The translations under genes and the position numbers were made by a program. Positions 1 through 8,180 of a stretch of 64,000 nt of DNA are shown one piece after another (position 1 is the first letter of the stretch; each line of letters opens with the position of its first letter). Under the pieces are notes generated by a model. It worked only from the letters and a program-made list of their open reading frames with translations. It did no database searches and was not told where the DNA came from. This DNA comes from an uncultured Alphaproteobacteria bacterium (GTDB lineage Bacteria; Pseudomonadota; Alphaproteobacteria; RF32; CAG-239): assembly GCA_934273635.1 (NCBI GenBank), contig CAKQSV010000005.1, positions 31,309 to 95,308 on the forward strand, given 5' to 3'.

Positions 1-857
1 AACGCCGCCACCAAAATAATCAGCGTCAAAATCAAAAACATCACATTGCGTTCCACGTCAATAGCATTAAAAAAGGCCGAATTGCTCTGTTTCCAATCAT
101 AAACATAAGCGCCATCGCCCACGCTCTCCACAATCGCCTGTCGCACCTCCGCCAGATATTTATCATCACTCAGCGTCACGTCAATATTGGTCACGGCGTC
201 GCCCAAACCAAAATATTTTTGCGCGGCGGCTAACGGCATAAAAATAAAATTAGCGTCATATTCATACATGCCGACCTCAAACGCGCCGATAACCCGATAA
301 GACTTCATCCTCGGCACCGTGCCAAAAGCCGTAACCTTGCCGTTTGGAGAAATAAGCGTAATTTCATCGCCGGTCACAATGCCCATTTTTTGCGCCAAAC
401 GCGAACCGACAATAACAACATTGCCTTCATATTCAGACAAATCAATATATTTGACACTATTTTTCAGCACATCTTTTTTGAGCAAATCTTCTTTGGCGAT
501 ACCACGCACCATAGCGCCCTCGGCGGCTTTTCCGGCAGTAACCAACAACTGATTTTCCACCAACGGAATCACGGTTTTCACCTTATCAAAACCGGCAATT
601 TCAGCCACCGCCTGATGATAATTATTGAACGGATAACCGGCAATCGCCGTAATCCCGATATGCCCGTTAATACCCAAAATACGCCCCAGCAACTCGGCTC
701 TAAAACCGTTCATCACCGACATAACGATAATCAGAGTCGCCACCCCGAGCGCAATGCCCGTAAACGCAAATCCCGTAATAACCGAGATAAACCCCTCTTT
801 GCGTTTGGCTTTCAGATAACGCCGTGCCACCAACCGTTCAAATTTTGTAAAAATCAT
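1..857 (-). CDS. LolC/LolE-family lipoprotein-releasing permease, C-terminus outside window
   Basis: The first 285 codons of an inner-membrane permease of the LolCDE complex, which extracts lipoproteins from the inner membrane for transfer to LolA. The start at 857 is preceded by a clear AGGAG. The N-terminus has the family signature (basic RRYLKAKRKEGFISVI, then a first membrane segment and MNGFRAELL), followed by a long periplasmic domain of about 220 residues and the beginning of a second membrane segment around residue 270. The gene continues past the left edge, so the reading frame has no stop here. The family is clear; whether it is LolC or LolE cannot be told from this part. Confidence 0.88.
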   Translation of the reverse strand, partial: MIFTKFERLVARRYLKAKRKEGFISVITGFAFTGIALGVATLIIVMSVMNGFRAELLGRILGINGHIGITAIAGYPFNNYHQAVAEIAGFDKVKTVIPLVENQLLVTAGKAAEGAMVRGIAKEDLLKKDVLKNSVKYIDLSEYEGNVVIVGSRLAQKMGIVTGDEITLISPNGKVTAFGTVPRMKSYRVIGAFEVGMYEYDANFIFMPLAAAQKYFGLGDAVTNIDVTLSDDKYLAEVRQAIVESVGDGAYVYDWKQSNSAFFNAIDVERNVMFLILTLIILVAA

Positions 858-975
858 CAACAATCTCCTGTTTCTGCACGCATTTTATAACATCTTACCG
901 CATACGCAATCAAATGATTGCCCATGTGCATAAATTCCTTCTCAGAAAATTTAGACAAAAATCGCAAAATAAGGG

Positions 976-1004
976 TTGCTCTCCCCCAAAAAATGTGGTA
1001 TATT
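976..1004 (+). promoter_or_regulatory. sigma-70 type promoter of the dsRBD-like gene
   Basis: TTGCTC at 976-981 and TATATT at 999-1004 are separated by 17 bases. The predicted transcript begins near 1011 and has a leader of about 40 bases that is almost only A and T and has no Shine-Dalgarno. Confidence 0.55.
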
Positions 1005-1049
1005 AAAAGAACAATAAATATTATTATTAATTATTATAAATTCCATATT

Positions 1050-1592
1050 ATGGCAAATACTGTTAAAAGAATCTTAGTAAAAGATTTCAACAACAAAGAG
1101 TTAGAAATTGTATTGTTGTTCCGTGATAACAAGTTGTCCCTCGTTCAGTGCCCTGCTAATGTTCGTCTTGAGAATTTCTTGAAGAAGATTGTTGAGTATA
1201 TTAACGAGAGCGATTTGGTCGAGACTGTAAAGTACTACTTCCGCAACAACAGCGACAAGATTGATGAACTCATTATCCGTTGGATGTCCATGCGTTCAAT
1301 CAAAGATTTCGCCGATGTTAAGAAGAAATTCAGCAAGCGTGCCGTCGGTTGTGTTTATGCAAACAAGTTGCCGCCGTATGATAAGCTTGTTTATATCCTC
1401 GGACATTACAAGGCATGCCGAGGAATTACACTCAACTACGACAGCTCATCAGCAGAGACACCTAAGGTTACTCTGACCTTGTCTCTCAACTGCCGCGTCA
1501 CTGAAGTGTATCACGCCGACATCATCAACAACAATGTTGAAGCAGCCAAAAACAAGGCCGCTCAAGAGATCCTCAAACGTCTCGGTTTCTAA
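1050..1592 (+). CDS. Orphan protein with C-terminal dsRNA-binding-like domain
   Basis: A 180-residue protein of no family I can name. Residues 109-180 resemble a double-stranded RNA-binding domain: a helix (PYDKLVYILGHYKACRGI), two to three beta strands (KVTLTLSLNCRV), then the helix that in dsRBDs carries the KKEAxxxAA pattern, here NNNVEAAKNKAAQEILKRLG. The canonical lysine pair is weak. The N-terminal 100 residues are unrecognised. I chose the ATG at 1050 over an upstream one at 918 because the promoter at 976-1004 lies between them. There is no Shine-Dalgarno. Codon use (many AAG, CGT, GTT) differs from neighbours, which prefer AAA. The gene ends at a strong terminator. Fold assignment is inference. 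Confidence 0.6.
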   Translation: MANTVKRILVKDFNNKELEIVLLFRDNKLSLVQCPANVRLENFLKKIVEYINESDLVETVKYYFRNNSDKIDELIIRWMSMRSIKDFADVKKKFSKRAVGCVYANKLPPYDKLVYILGHYKACRGITLNYDSSSAETPKVTLTLSLNCRVTEVYHADIINNNVEAAKNKAAQEILKRLGF

Positions 1593-1605
1593 AACCTGTT
1601 TGCAC

Positions 1606-1644
1606 AAAAAAAATGACGGAACCTCAAGTTCCGCCATTTTTTTA
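1606..1644. terminator. Bidirectional intrinsic terminator
   Basis: The stem GACGGAAC/GTTCCGCC has a four-base loop and is flanked by an A run on the left and a T run on the right. It lies between the convergent genes ending at 1592 and 1663 and can serve both. Confidence 0.75.
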
Positions 1645-1662
1645 TGCTCTCTTACGACAAAA

Positions 1663-2328
1663 CTAAGCACACTCCTTAGACATCAAACCTTCAGAAATCT
1701 GCAGGTTGGTCATAATCATGCTGTCAATCGCCTGCTCGCTGATACTATCCATATTTTGCCCGACTTCCAACGTCTTTGATGACACATAATCCGCCAACTT
1801 TATCAAATTATTACGGGTATTCTGCGGCAAAATATTTTCTTTTTTATCAGCCAGAGTTTTAATATAAACCCACAACTTCATATTATTATCCAACGCCGTC
1901 ACCAGTTCGGGAATATTTTGATTTTCTTTAGCATTAGACAAATCAACCGCACACTTCAACAACGAGAAAGCCTCTTCTCTGGCCAAATTTTGGTGCACAG
2001 CCTCCAGCAAACCTTTGCAAATCTGCACATTAATATTAACCAAGCACGAAACATCTGACTTAGAAACCTTAATGCCTTTGGAAAGGGTCATCCGCTCCAC
2101 AAATTTTGAAAGCTTGAGCAAATTATCTTTAATGTCATCCGGCAAAAAGCTCTTGGCGTTTTTCAACGAGGTTTCAATAGCCACCCAAAGCTTCAAATTA
2201 GCGTCCAAAGCCGTAATCAGTTCCATATCATCGCCTTTGCTTGCGGCCTGAGACAGCGCCAAACCTTTTTCCAACAACACACTGGCCTCTTGCTCAGCTT
2301 TTTTCATAATCTTAAGATTTTCGGTCAT
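1663..2328 (-). CDS. Tandem FlaF-like protein, putative flagellin expression regulator
   Basis: A 221-residue, helical, cytoplasmic protein made of two copies of one domain, residues about 36-109 and 141-216. Each copy has the FlaF pattern: AL-D-N-x-KLW, then LP..IR/TR-NNL-KL, then a hydrophobic helix ending in a conserved NLQI/NVQIC..GL motif. FlaF proteins of alphaproteobacteria regulate flagellin synthesis or secretion and are about 110-120 residues with one domain, so this is a duplication-fusion. It lies 250 bases downstream of flgH in the flagellar block and points the same way. A FlaF role is inferred from motif plus context; no flagellin is in the window. Confidence 0.6.
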   Translation of the reverse strand: MTENLKIMKKAEQEASVLLEKGLALSQAASKGDDMELITALDANLKLWVAIETSLKNAKSFLPDDIKDNLLKLSKFVERMTLSKGIKVSKSDVSCLVNINVQICKGLLEAVHQNLAREEAFSLLKCAVDLSNAKENQNIPELVTALDNNMKLWVYIKTLADKKENILPQNTRNNLIKLADYVSSKTLEVGQNMDSISEQAIDSMIMTNLQISEGLMSKECA

Positions 2329-2577
2329 AACCTGCTTTCCTTGTCAAATTAAACTCTGTGGTTAATATATTTGTGAATTGTCAAAATTCAATCCGTCAAA
2401 AACTGAAAAAAAACACAGTCCGGACAGACCAACTGGGGAAAGTTTAACCTGTCCGAACCATGAGGTAAAGCACAATCAGGCTCTTTACCCACAGAATATA
2501 AGCATTTTTTCTTGGGGAGAGAAAACGGCCTATATTCAATTCCGTACATAATAATAAAAACTCTATAATTCAATACC
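2329..2577 (-). other. Gap between flgH and the FlaF-like gene with two hairpins
   Basis: No convincing gene. Two inverted repeats are present: CGGACAG (2421-2427) with CTGTCCG (2449-2455), and GGTAAAG (2464-2470) with CTTTACC (2483-2489). They are not followed by clear T runs. A plausible promoter for the FlaF-like gene (TTGAAT, 16 bases, TATATT on the minus strand) lies at the left side. Confidence 0.3.
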
Positions 2578-3342
2578 TTAGAACGGAGACAGAATATCAA
2601 TCAACTGCCGTCCGTAACGCGGCTGTTGCATATCCGAAACCGTACCCTTACCACCGTAAGAAACTCTGAGTTCAGCAATTTTACTCGACTCGATGGTGTT
2701 GTCCGAGGAGATGTCCGCGCGTCTGATAATACCGCGGACGCTCAACTGCCGCAGCTCATAGTTCACTCTGATTTCCTGCGTGCCCTCAATCACCAGATTG
2801 TCGTTTGGCAATACCTGAATCACAATCGCGGCCATGGTCATATCAATTTTCTCCGAACGATCGATTTTGCCCTCGCCGGTCACATCGTGGTCGGAATCAA
2901 TATCAAACAGCGTGGCGGCATTTACCCCGTCGGGCAAATAGTCTTTGGCATAGTTTTCATAACCGGCCATAGCCCTGATATTAACCGTATCGGAGTTGGT
3001 ATCGCGCGTTTGCTCGGTTTTGTTTTTGAGGGTTGCCGTATCTTTGGCCGAGATATTCACCGTAATAATATCGCCAACTTTTGAAGCGCGCTGATCCTGA
3101 AAGAATCCGGAAGACCCTTTTTTCCACAACGAATTGACGCCGGCGTATTGATCGGGATATTTCGGGGTCGGCATACTCACGGGTTTGTAGTCTTGAGCCT
3201 CAAGCGGATTGGTAATTGGCGCCATTTCCGGCTCTTTGCCGATAGATGTCAGCCGCGACCAGGTATTACAACCGCCAAGCAGCGTCACGCCGAGCATTAA
3301 AGCCGTCAAACGGCAAATATGTGTGTTTGTTTTGTTCATCAT
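2578..3342 (-). CDS. flgH: Flagellar L-ring protein FlgH
   Basis: A lipoprotein that builds the L ring of the flagellar basal body in the outer membrane. The signal peptide ends in the lipobox LLGGC near residue 25. The typical FlgH segments follow: SLWKKGSSGFFQDQRASKVGDIITV and a C-terminal VRGIIRRADIS...NTIESSKIAELRVSYGG. Length 254 is slightly above the usual 230-240. It is the last gene of the flgF-flgG-flgA-flgH run, 18 bases after flgA. The second methionine may be the true start. Confidence 0.95.
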   Translation of the reverse strand: MMNKTNTHICRLTALMLGVTLLGGCNTWSRLTSIGKEPEMAPITNPLEAQDYKPVSMPTPKYPDQYAGVNSLWKKGSSGFFQDQRASKVGDIITVNISAKDTATLKNKTEQTRDTNSDTVNIRAMAGYENYAKDYLPDGVNAATLFDIDSDHDVTGEGKIDRSEKIDMTMAAIVIQVLPNDNLVIEGTQEIRVNYELRQLSVRGIIRRADISSDNTIESSKIAELRVSYGGKGTVSDMQQPRYGRQLIDILSPF

Positions 3343-3360
3343 CGTTCCTGCTTTCGGTTG

Positions 3361-4065
3361 TTATTGTTCAATCACAACGGTTGCGGCATCCTGCACAATT
3401 CCGGTCAATACTTTGTGCGTTTTCATATTCTGCAACTCTATTCTCTCACCAAACGCGCCATCCTGCTGAGCAATCGCCTTGGCAGTAATCTGCATTTTAT
3501 CGGTGCGATAAACCGCCAACACAATATCATTGCGTTTAACCAAAACTTTAGCGCCGACATCCTTGTCATTAATAATTTTACCGGCTTTCAAAGCCTTTTT
3601 AGCCTCTTGCCCCACCAGTTTTTCTTTATCGGTGACCATTGCCGGTTTCAATCTCGTGCGACGAATATTTTCAGACTGCAACATCTTCTCGGTCAGCACC
3701 TCGCCTTTGGCAATATTTTCCGCCGGCACCCAAACTTCCGCCATCACAAAATATTTGCCCTGCAAAGAAGATACGGCATAAGACTTGCGGTCGGCAAAAA
3801 TTTCCGCCTCGCAACTGAAACGTCCCAATTTTTCATCAGCCTTCAGATTATTAATCATAACTTTGGCTTCGCTGGCATTGTCAATTTTAAAATCCGTCTG
3901 CCCGCCAAACAGCTCCAACTCCACATTGTCGCTGTCTGTCAAACCACTGTCGACAAACTCTTGCTTGATAGCCGCGACCACATCTTGCTCATCAACTCTC
4001 ACCGCTTGAGCCTGCGCCGTTGCCGCCATTATCAAACTTAACAATATCAAAACCAAGCTACGCAT
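3361..4065 (-). CDS. flgA: Flagella basal body P-ring chaperone FlgA
   Basis: A 234-residue periplasmic protein that assists P-ring assembly. It has a Sec signal peptide (first 20 residues, ending AQAQA). Its C-terminal half is a SAF domain with the VLTEKMLQSENIRRTRL and VGQEAKKALKAGKIINDKDV patterns, and VVIEQ near the end. It lies 14 bases after flgG and 18 before flgH, so it is co-transcribed. No FlgI gene is in the window. Confidence 0.9.
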   Translation of the reverse strand: MRSLVLILLSLIMAATAQAQAVRVDEQDVVAAIKQEFVDSGLTDSDNVELELFGGQTDFKIDNASEAKVMINNLKADEKLGRFSCEAEIFADRKSYAVSSLQGKYFVMAEVWVPAENIAKGEVLTEKMLQSENIRRTRLKPAMVTDKEKLVGQEAKKALKAGKIINDKDVGAKVLVKRNDIVLAVYRTDKMQITAKAIAQQDGAFGERIELQNMKTHKVLTGIVQDAATVVIEQ

Positions 4066-4078
4066 TATCCGCCCGCAC

Positions 4079-4867
4079 CTAATTCATCTGATTAATAGTT
4101 GTCAGCATTTCATCTGAAATGGTAATAATTTTTGAGTTCATCTCATAAGCTCTTTGCGCCGAAACCAGTTCCGTAATTTCCGACACGGCGTTAACGTTCG
4201 AGGTTTCCAAATAGCCCTGCAAAATAGAGCCGAAACCCTCGGTGTCGGGGTTGTCGACGTTCGGCGCGCCTGAAGCCTCGGTCTCTAAAAACAGGTTTTG
4301 TCCCATGGCTTCCAATCCGGCCTCGTTCACAAAAGTTGCCAACTCCAACTGTCCGACGTTGATTTCATCGGTTTCGCCATCTTGCTTAACCCAAACTTCA
4401 CCCGAGTTGTTGATATAAACTTCAACCGCATCTTCGGGGATGGTGATTTCCGGCTGAACCACATAACCGTCATGAGTTACGATAACGCCGTCGCCGTTGC
4501 GTTGAAAAGCGCCGTCACGAGTATAAGCCGTGCCCTTGCCCTCCGGCAGTTCAATCTGAAAATAGCCGCGTCCTTGAATCGCCAAATCCAAAGTATTGGT
4601 AGTGTTGGTCAAGCCACTGCCTTCGGTAATACGATAAACCGCCGCGGTACGCACACCCAAACCCAACTGCAAACCGGAAGGAACAACCGTCTGAGAGGCC
4701 GAAGACTGCGACCCCGGACGCACGATATTTTGATACAACAGGTCGTTAAACTCCGCTCTTCTTCTGGTATAAGCCGTGGTGTTCATATTCGCGATATTGT
4801 TGGAAATCACGTCAACATTGGTCTGTTGAGCCAGCATTCCGGTTGCGCCTATATATAATGATCTCAT
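4079..4867 (-). CDS. flgG: Flagellar distal rod protein FlgG
   Basis: The 262-residue distal rod subunit of the basal body. It shows the rod/hook N-terminal motif (GMLAQQTNVDVISNNIANMN), the middle segment with GRGYFQIELPEGKGTAYTRDG, and the C-terminal helix SNVNAVSEITELVSAQRAYEMNSK typical of FlgG. The length matches the family. It lies between flgF (19 bases upstream) and flgA. It is exported by the flagellar type III apparatus, so no signal peptide is expected or seen. Confidence 0.96.
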   Translation of the reverse strand: MRSLYIGATGMLAQQTNVDVISNNIANMNTTAYTRRRAEFNDLLYQNIVRPGSQSSASQTVVPSGLQLGLGVRTAAVYRITEGSGLTNTTNTLDLAIQGRGYFQIELPEGKGTAYTRDGAFQRNGDGVIVTHDGYVVQPEITIPEDAVEVYINNSGEVWVKQDGETDEINVGQLELATFVNEAGLEAMGQNLFLETEASGAPNVDNPDTEGFGSILQGYLETSNVNAVSEITELVSAQRAYEMNSKIITISDEMLTTINQMN

Positions 4868-4885
4868 AAAATTTCCCCTTTAATT

Positions 4886-5626
4886 TTAAGCTAATTGTCC
4901 ATAAGTCTTAATGGTGTTTGATATTCTGTCGTGCTCTTCGTCAATCATCTGCTGCACAAACTCATAAGAACGCTGCAAATGAATCAACTTGGTCATTTCT
5001 TCCACCGAGTTGACATTTGATTTTTCCAAACTTCTTTGCAAAACCCGCACATTGTCGGCCTCGCGCGAGGCATTACCGGCCACATTGTCAAACATGGTGT
5101 TGGCTTTTTTCAACAATTTTTGATTATCGGCAAATTTTACCACCTGCAAACGCCCGATAACCCCGTTTTCGGTTGCCACTGAGCCATCTTCCGTAATCAT
5201 AATCTCTTTTTCGGTCGGAGCAATAAACAACGGCTCGTTGTTGCTAGACAACACCGGATACCCGTCTGTTGTCACAATCATCCCGTTGCTGTCTAACGTA
5301 AAATTACCTTTGCGGGTATAAGACACGCCGTCATCGGTCTCAATCGCAAAAAAGCCATCGCCCTGTAACGCCACGTCAAGCGTATTTCCGGTCGAAACCA
5401 ACGCACCTTCCATAAAGTTATTATATGTGGCAAAATCCTGCGTAAAATAAACCGGCTCTTTGCCCATCCCTTTGGCATTAAGCGTCTGCGCCACATAGGT
5501 GCTGAACATGGTGTCTTCTTGCTTATAGCCGGTCGTGTTCATATTGGCCACGTTGTTAGAAACCACGTTCATCTGCTTCCACAACGCCATTTGCCGCGAC
5601 AATGCTATATATTTGGTATTATCCAT
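4886..5626 (-). CDS. flgF: Flagellar proximal rod protein FlgF
   Basis: A 246-residue proximal rod subunit, first gene of the flgFGAH operon. It has NVVSNNVANMNTTGYKQ at the N-terminus, then GDGFFAIETDDGVSYTRKG, and a C-terminal SNVNSVEEMTKLIHLQRSYEF helix. It differs from FlgG by a short middle domain and by the alphaproteobacterial FlgF form. A sigma-54 type promoter lies 46 bases upstream of its start. Confidence 0.93.
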   Translation of the reverse strand: MDNTKYIALSRQMALWKQMNVVSNNVANMNTTGYKQEDTMFSTYVAQTLNAKGMGKEPVYFTQDFATYNNFMEGALVSTGNTLDVALQGDGFFAIETDDGVSYTRKGNFTLDSNGMIVTTDGYPVLSSNNEPLFIAPTEKEIMITEDGSVATENGVIGRLQVVKFADNQKLLKKANTMFDNVAGNASREADNVRVLQRSLEKSNVNSVEEMTKLIHLQRSYEFVQQMIDEEHDRISNTIKTYGQLA

Positions 5627-5671
5627 AATATTCTCCCCTAAACTTCTGGATAAATCATTTGGATAATCTAA

Positions 5672-5687
5672 TGCAATTTCCGTGCCA
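5672..5687 (-). promoter_or_regulatory. Sigma-54 (RpoN) promoter of flgFGAH
   Basis: On the minus strand the sequence TGGCACGGAAATTGCA matches the sigma-54 consensus TGGCACG-N4-TTGCA exactly, with ten bases between the -24 GG and the -12 GC. It would start transcription near 5660, about 35 bases before flgF. Middle and late flagellar genes of alphaproteobacteria are often RpoN-dependent. The activator site was not identified. Confidence 0.8.
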
Positions 5688-5733
5688 TTTTTTTATTTTT
5701 GATATTTTTTACTTTTTCCGCCCCTTCCCCAAT

Positions 5734-5771
5734 CGTCATTGCGAGGACGGCAACGTCCGAAGCAATCCAGA
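5734..5771. repeat. REP-like palindromic repeat
   Basis: A copy of the dispersed palindrome that begins CGTCATTGCGAG and ends AAGCAATCCAG, with a self-complementary core (GGACG..CGTCC). It lies in the 335-base gap between flgF and the next gene, which otherwise holds only the sigma-54 promoter and a terminator. Confidence 0.7.
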
Positions 5772-5914
5772 TTCAATAAAGGAGTCAATATAAAAATAAA
5801 CAGCTTCACCGGCACACCGTCTCACACTAATGCACGATTATAACCGCACGTTCTCGCAATAACCTTCGAAAAAAAACGCACATAAAAACAACAATTCAAA
5901 AAGGAAAAAGGCAC

Positions 5915-5953
5915 AAAAAATCCTCTACGGCACAAGCAGTAGAGGATAAAAAA
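5915..5953 (-). terminator. Intrinsic terminator of the DUF1566-like gene
   Basis: The stem TCCTCTAC (5921-5928) with GTAGAGGA (5939-5946), followed on the minus strand by a T run. It directly follows the stop at 5962. Confidence 0.75.
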
Positions 5954-5961
5954 ACAAATAA

Positions 5962-6654
5962 TTAAAGCGTAATCTTTATAATCGGACGAGTCTTACATTG
6001 GCCAAAGGGAGAAAACATCCGAACACCTCCTTTAGGCATATGAACGATAGACACACAGCCATACTCAGTGTCAGCATCATCGCTCCAGTACCAACCATCC
6101 AACTCCATTGCTGTTTCAGGCAACGCTCTTAAAGATGCATTTATCACCTCGCCTGATTCTGCAATTCTTTTTAATTGTGGGGCTGTTGCTAAAAAAGCAC
6201 TTCCACGTTCCACACCATCTTCCCTATAATTACCACACCAATCATAGGCAGAGGGCTCCCCCAGTGACATTCTCTGAGGCCCCCATGGCAGTTTCCGCTC
6301 TTTAAGACAAACCGCCAACACTTCAGAACCATCTACATATCCGACGACAGCCTTAATCTGACGACCTTCAATAATTTCAGGATAAATTAAGCCGTCAGTA
6401 TACACATACATCCCCGGCAAAACGCTTTCCGGTGTCTGATATTCAGGAGAAGACGCTGTTGTAGAGGCAACCGGAGGCATTTCCTCAGTTGAAACTGTTG
6501 TTGGTGTAACCGGAGAAACAGTCTCAGTTGAAACCACTGATTTGCTCTGTTTCAATTTTATTATTTCCTCCCGATATGACACAATGTCATCAACAGACAC
6601 TCCCAACATATCGGCCAACCAGATAAACAATTTTAGTTTTTTATTACTTGTCAT
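5962..6654 (-). CDS. DUF1566/Lcl-like C-terminal domain protein, unknown function
   Basis: A 230-residue protein without a signal peptide. Residues 1-40 are a helical segment, 40-70 a Thr/Ser/Pro/Val-rich linker, and about 80-230 a domain with the layout of DUF1566/FISUMP proteins: G-Y-YTDG, VVGYVDGSEVLAVCLK, LPWG, a middle LATAPQLKRI segment (usually LPSLGEL), ALPETAMELDGWYWSDDADTEYG (usually YYWSSTE), and a closing RPIIKI (usually RPVRAF). Such domains have a C-type-lectin-like fold. The leader is AT-rich with no Shine-Dalgarno and ends ATAATT before ATG. It is monocistronic with its own terminator. Function unknown. Confidence 0.6.
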   Translation of the reverse strand: MTSNKKLKLFIWLADMLGVSVDDIVSYREEIIKLKQSKSVVSTETVSPVTPTTVSTEEMPPVASTTASSPEYQTPESVLPGMYVYTDGLIYPEIIEGRQIKAVVGYVDGSEVLAVCLKERKLPWGPQRMSLGEPSAYDWCGNYREDGVERGSAFLATAPQLKRIAESGEVINASLRALPETAMELDGWYWSDDADTEYGCVSIVHMPKGGVRMFSPFGQCKTRPIIKITL

Positions 6655-6797
6655 AATTATAAAATTTAAAGATTAATAATAAAATTTATCAGACAATGAT
6701 ATATCTTATTTAGACAAAAATTACAATAAGAAATTTCAAATTATGACGTTTTTCTCCCTCATCACCCTGCAAAGCACCAGCCCTCCTCCGCCCCATA

Positions 6798-7010
6798 CGT
6801 CATCACGAGGCTAAAGCGGTCCCCTCCCCACTCGTCACTGCGAGTTTGGCACATTACCACAGAATCGTCATTGCGAGACCGCAGAGCGGGCGAAGCAATC
6901 CAGTCTATTAATTCGGCTACTTTTTTTGACTAGATTGCTTCGCTTTGCTCGCAATGACGTTTGGGGGACATGCTAGATTGCTTCGGTGGCAAGCCACACT
7001 CGCAATGACG
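6798..7010. repeat. Cluster of five REP-like palindromes
   Basis: Copies near 6798-6822, 6833-6852, 6865-6902, 6931-6959 (inverted) and 6973-7010 (inverted). Their ends are CGTCATTGCGAG and GAAGCAATCC. The last three form head-to-tail inverted pairs. They fill most of the 470-base gap between the DUF1566-like gene and the TPR gene. ORFs in the gap come from the repeats. Confidence 0.7.
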
Positions 7011-7069
7011 ATTCAGGAAATAATTCTTCCCTAATAATTTAAGGAAGGAAATCTGGATTGCCACACACA

Positions 7070-7105
7070 AAAAAAATACGACAGCCATCGCCATCGTATT
7101 TTTTT
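7070..7105 (-). terminator. Intrinsic terminator of the TPR gene
   Basis: AAATACGA pairs with TCGTATTT around a 12-base loop, followed by a T run on the minus strand, just after the stop at 7128. Confidence 0.6.
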
Positions 7106-7127
7106 GCAAAACCCCTGTTTTCAATCA

Positions 7128-8072
7128 CTATTGAGCGGTTGGCGCCTGAGGCGTAATCGCCGGCAAAGCCCCCATAGCCTGTTTGCGTTTCAACTTGTTC
7201 ACAAACTTAATAGAGCGCTGAGCATCCCACTTTTTCTTGCCCTCTTCGCGCTGAAAAATTTGTTTATAAACCTCAATCGCCTGATCAAATTCCGACAACT
7301 TGGTTAAGCAGCTTGCCAAACCGTCATACAATTTGTGATGATAAGCGCCATTAATCAGCGACTGCGCTTTTTTGTAGCACTTCAACGCGTCATTAAACTT
7401 GAGCATTTTCTGATAAACGAAACCGATACTAATCCACGCCTGAATCTCGTGACTGTCAATGTTCAAAATTTTGGTAAAGCACTTCAAAGCCGAACTGTTG
7501 TCACCCATCAACTGATAAGTCACGCCCACGCCGTTCCAAGCTTTAATATTGTTTTTGTCACCGGCTAAAACTTTTTTGAAGAAAGAAATTGCCCTGTCAT
7601 ATTGTTTCAACTTCTGCAGGGTTACGGCTATACTCAAGAGAGATTGCGGATGACGGTTATCAATAGCCATTGCCTGTTCCAACACATCCAACGCCTCTTT
7701 ATAGGAAAACATGTGTTGCAAAGCAATCGCCTTACCGTTCAGAGCCTCCAAAGAGGTTTTATCTATGGCCACCGCCTCATCAAAGCAGGCAATCGCGTCC
7801 TTATACAACCCGCGCATACTCAAGGTAACACCCTTATTATTCAAAACCTCCACCGACTGCGGGTTCAAAGCCAACGCCTTGTCAAAACACTCCACCGCCT
7901 CGGTATATCTGCTCATTTTTTGAAAAGCAAAACCTTTGCTGTTCAAAGCCTTCCAAGAATCCGGCTGTTCCTGCAACGCAGCATCAAACTGCACGACTGC
8001 GTCTTTATAATTGCCCTGATCCAAGAGTTCCTGACCTCTTTTATAAGCACTGTTTTCGTTTGATTTTACCAT
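7128..8072 (-). CDS. Tetratricopeptide repeat protein
   Basis: A 314-residue protein made of about eight consecutive 34-residue TPR units from residue 5 to 280 (repeated A-x-x-CFDKALALNP and LNxKGxxL patterns). It has no signal peptide, so it is probably a cytoplasmic scaffold. The C-terminal 30 residues are Lys/Ala/Pro-rich and disordered. It points the same way as the DUF58 and MoxR genes but is separated from them by about 110 bases. TPR proteins are common partners of MoxR/DUF58 systems, so a functional link is possible but not shown. Confidence 0.85.
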   Translation of the reverse strand: MVKSNENSAYKRGQELLDQGNYKDAVVQFDAALQEQPDSWKALNSKGFAFQKMSRYTEAVECFDKALALNPQSVEVLNNKGVTLSMRGLYKDAIACFDEAVAIDKTSLEALNGKAIALQHMFSYKEALDVLEQAMAIDNRHPQSLLSIAVTLQKLKQYDRAISFFKKVLAGDKNNIKAWNGVGVTYQLMGDNSSALKCFTKILNIDSHEIQAWISIGFVYQKMLKFNDALKCYKKAQSLINGAYHHKLYDGLASCLTKLSEFDQAIEVYKQIFQREEGKKKWDAQRSIKFVNKLKRKQAMGALPAITPQAPTAQ

Positions 8073-8180
8073 AGTATATCTCTTCTCAAATTATAGTTCA
8101 GAATAATTCACCTTGCATTTGTATCACCAAACGCAAGAATTGTCAAATTAATATTCAAAAATTTGCATTTGCGCGGTGTC

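Noticed and set aside
918..1049. N-terminal extension of the dsRBD-like gene
   Set aside because: The promoter -10 at 999-1004 lies inside it and the composition is leader-like.
2388..2600. 70-residue ORF between flgH and the FlaF-like gene
   Set aside because: It overlaps the flgH end, has no ribosome site and no protein-like pattern.
6798..7010. Possible CRISPR array
   Set aside because: Units are palindromic, occur in both orientations, and spacing is irregular; there are no cas genes. They are REP-like repeats.
6930..7124. 64-residue ORF
   Set aside because: Encoded by REP-like repeats; its amino-acid string (RHCE) is the translated repeat.
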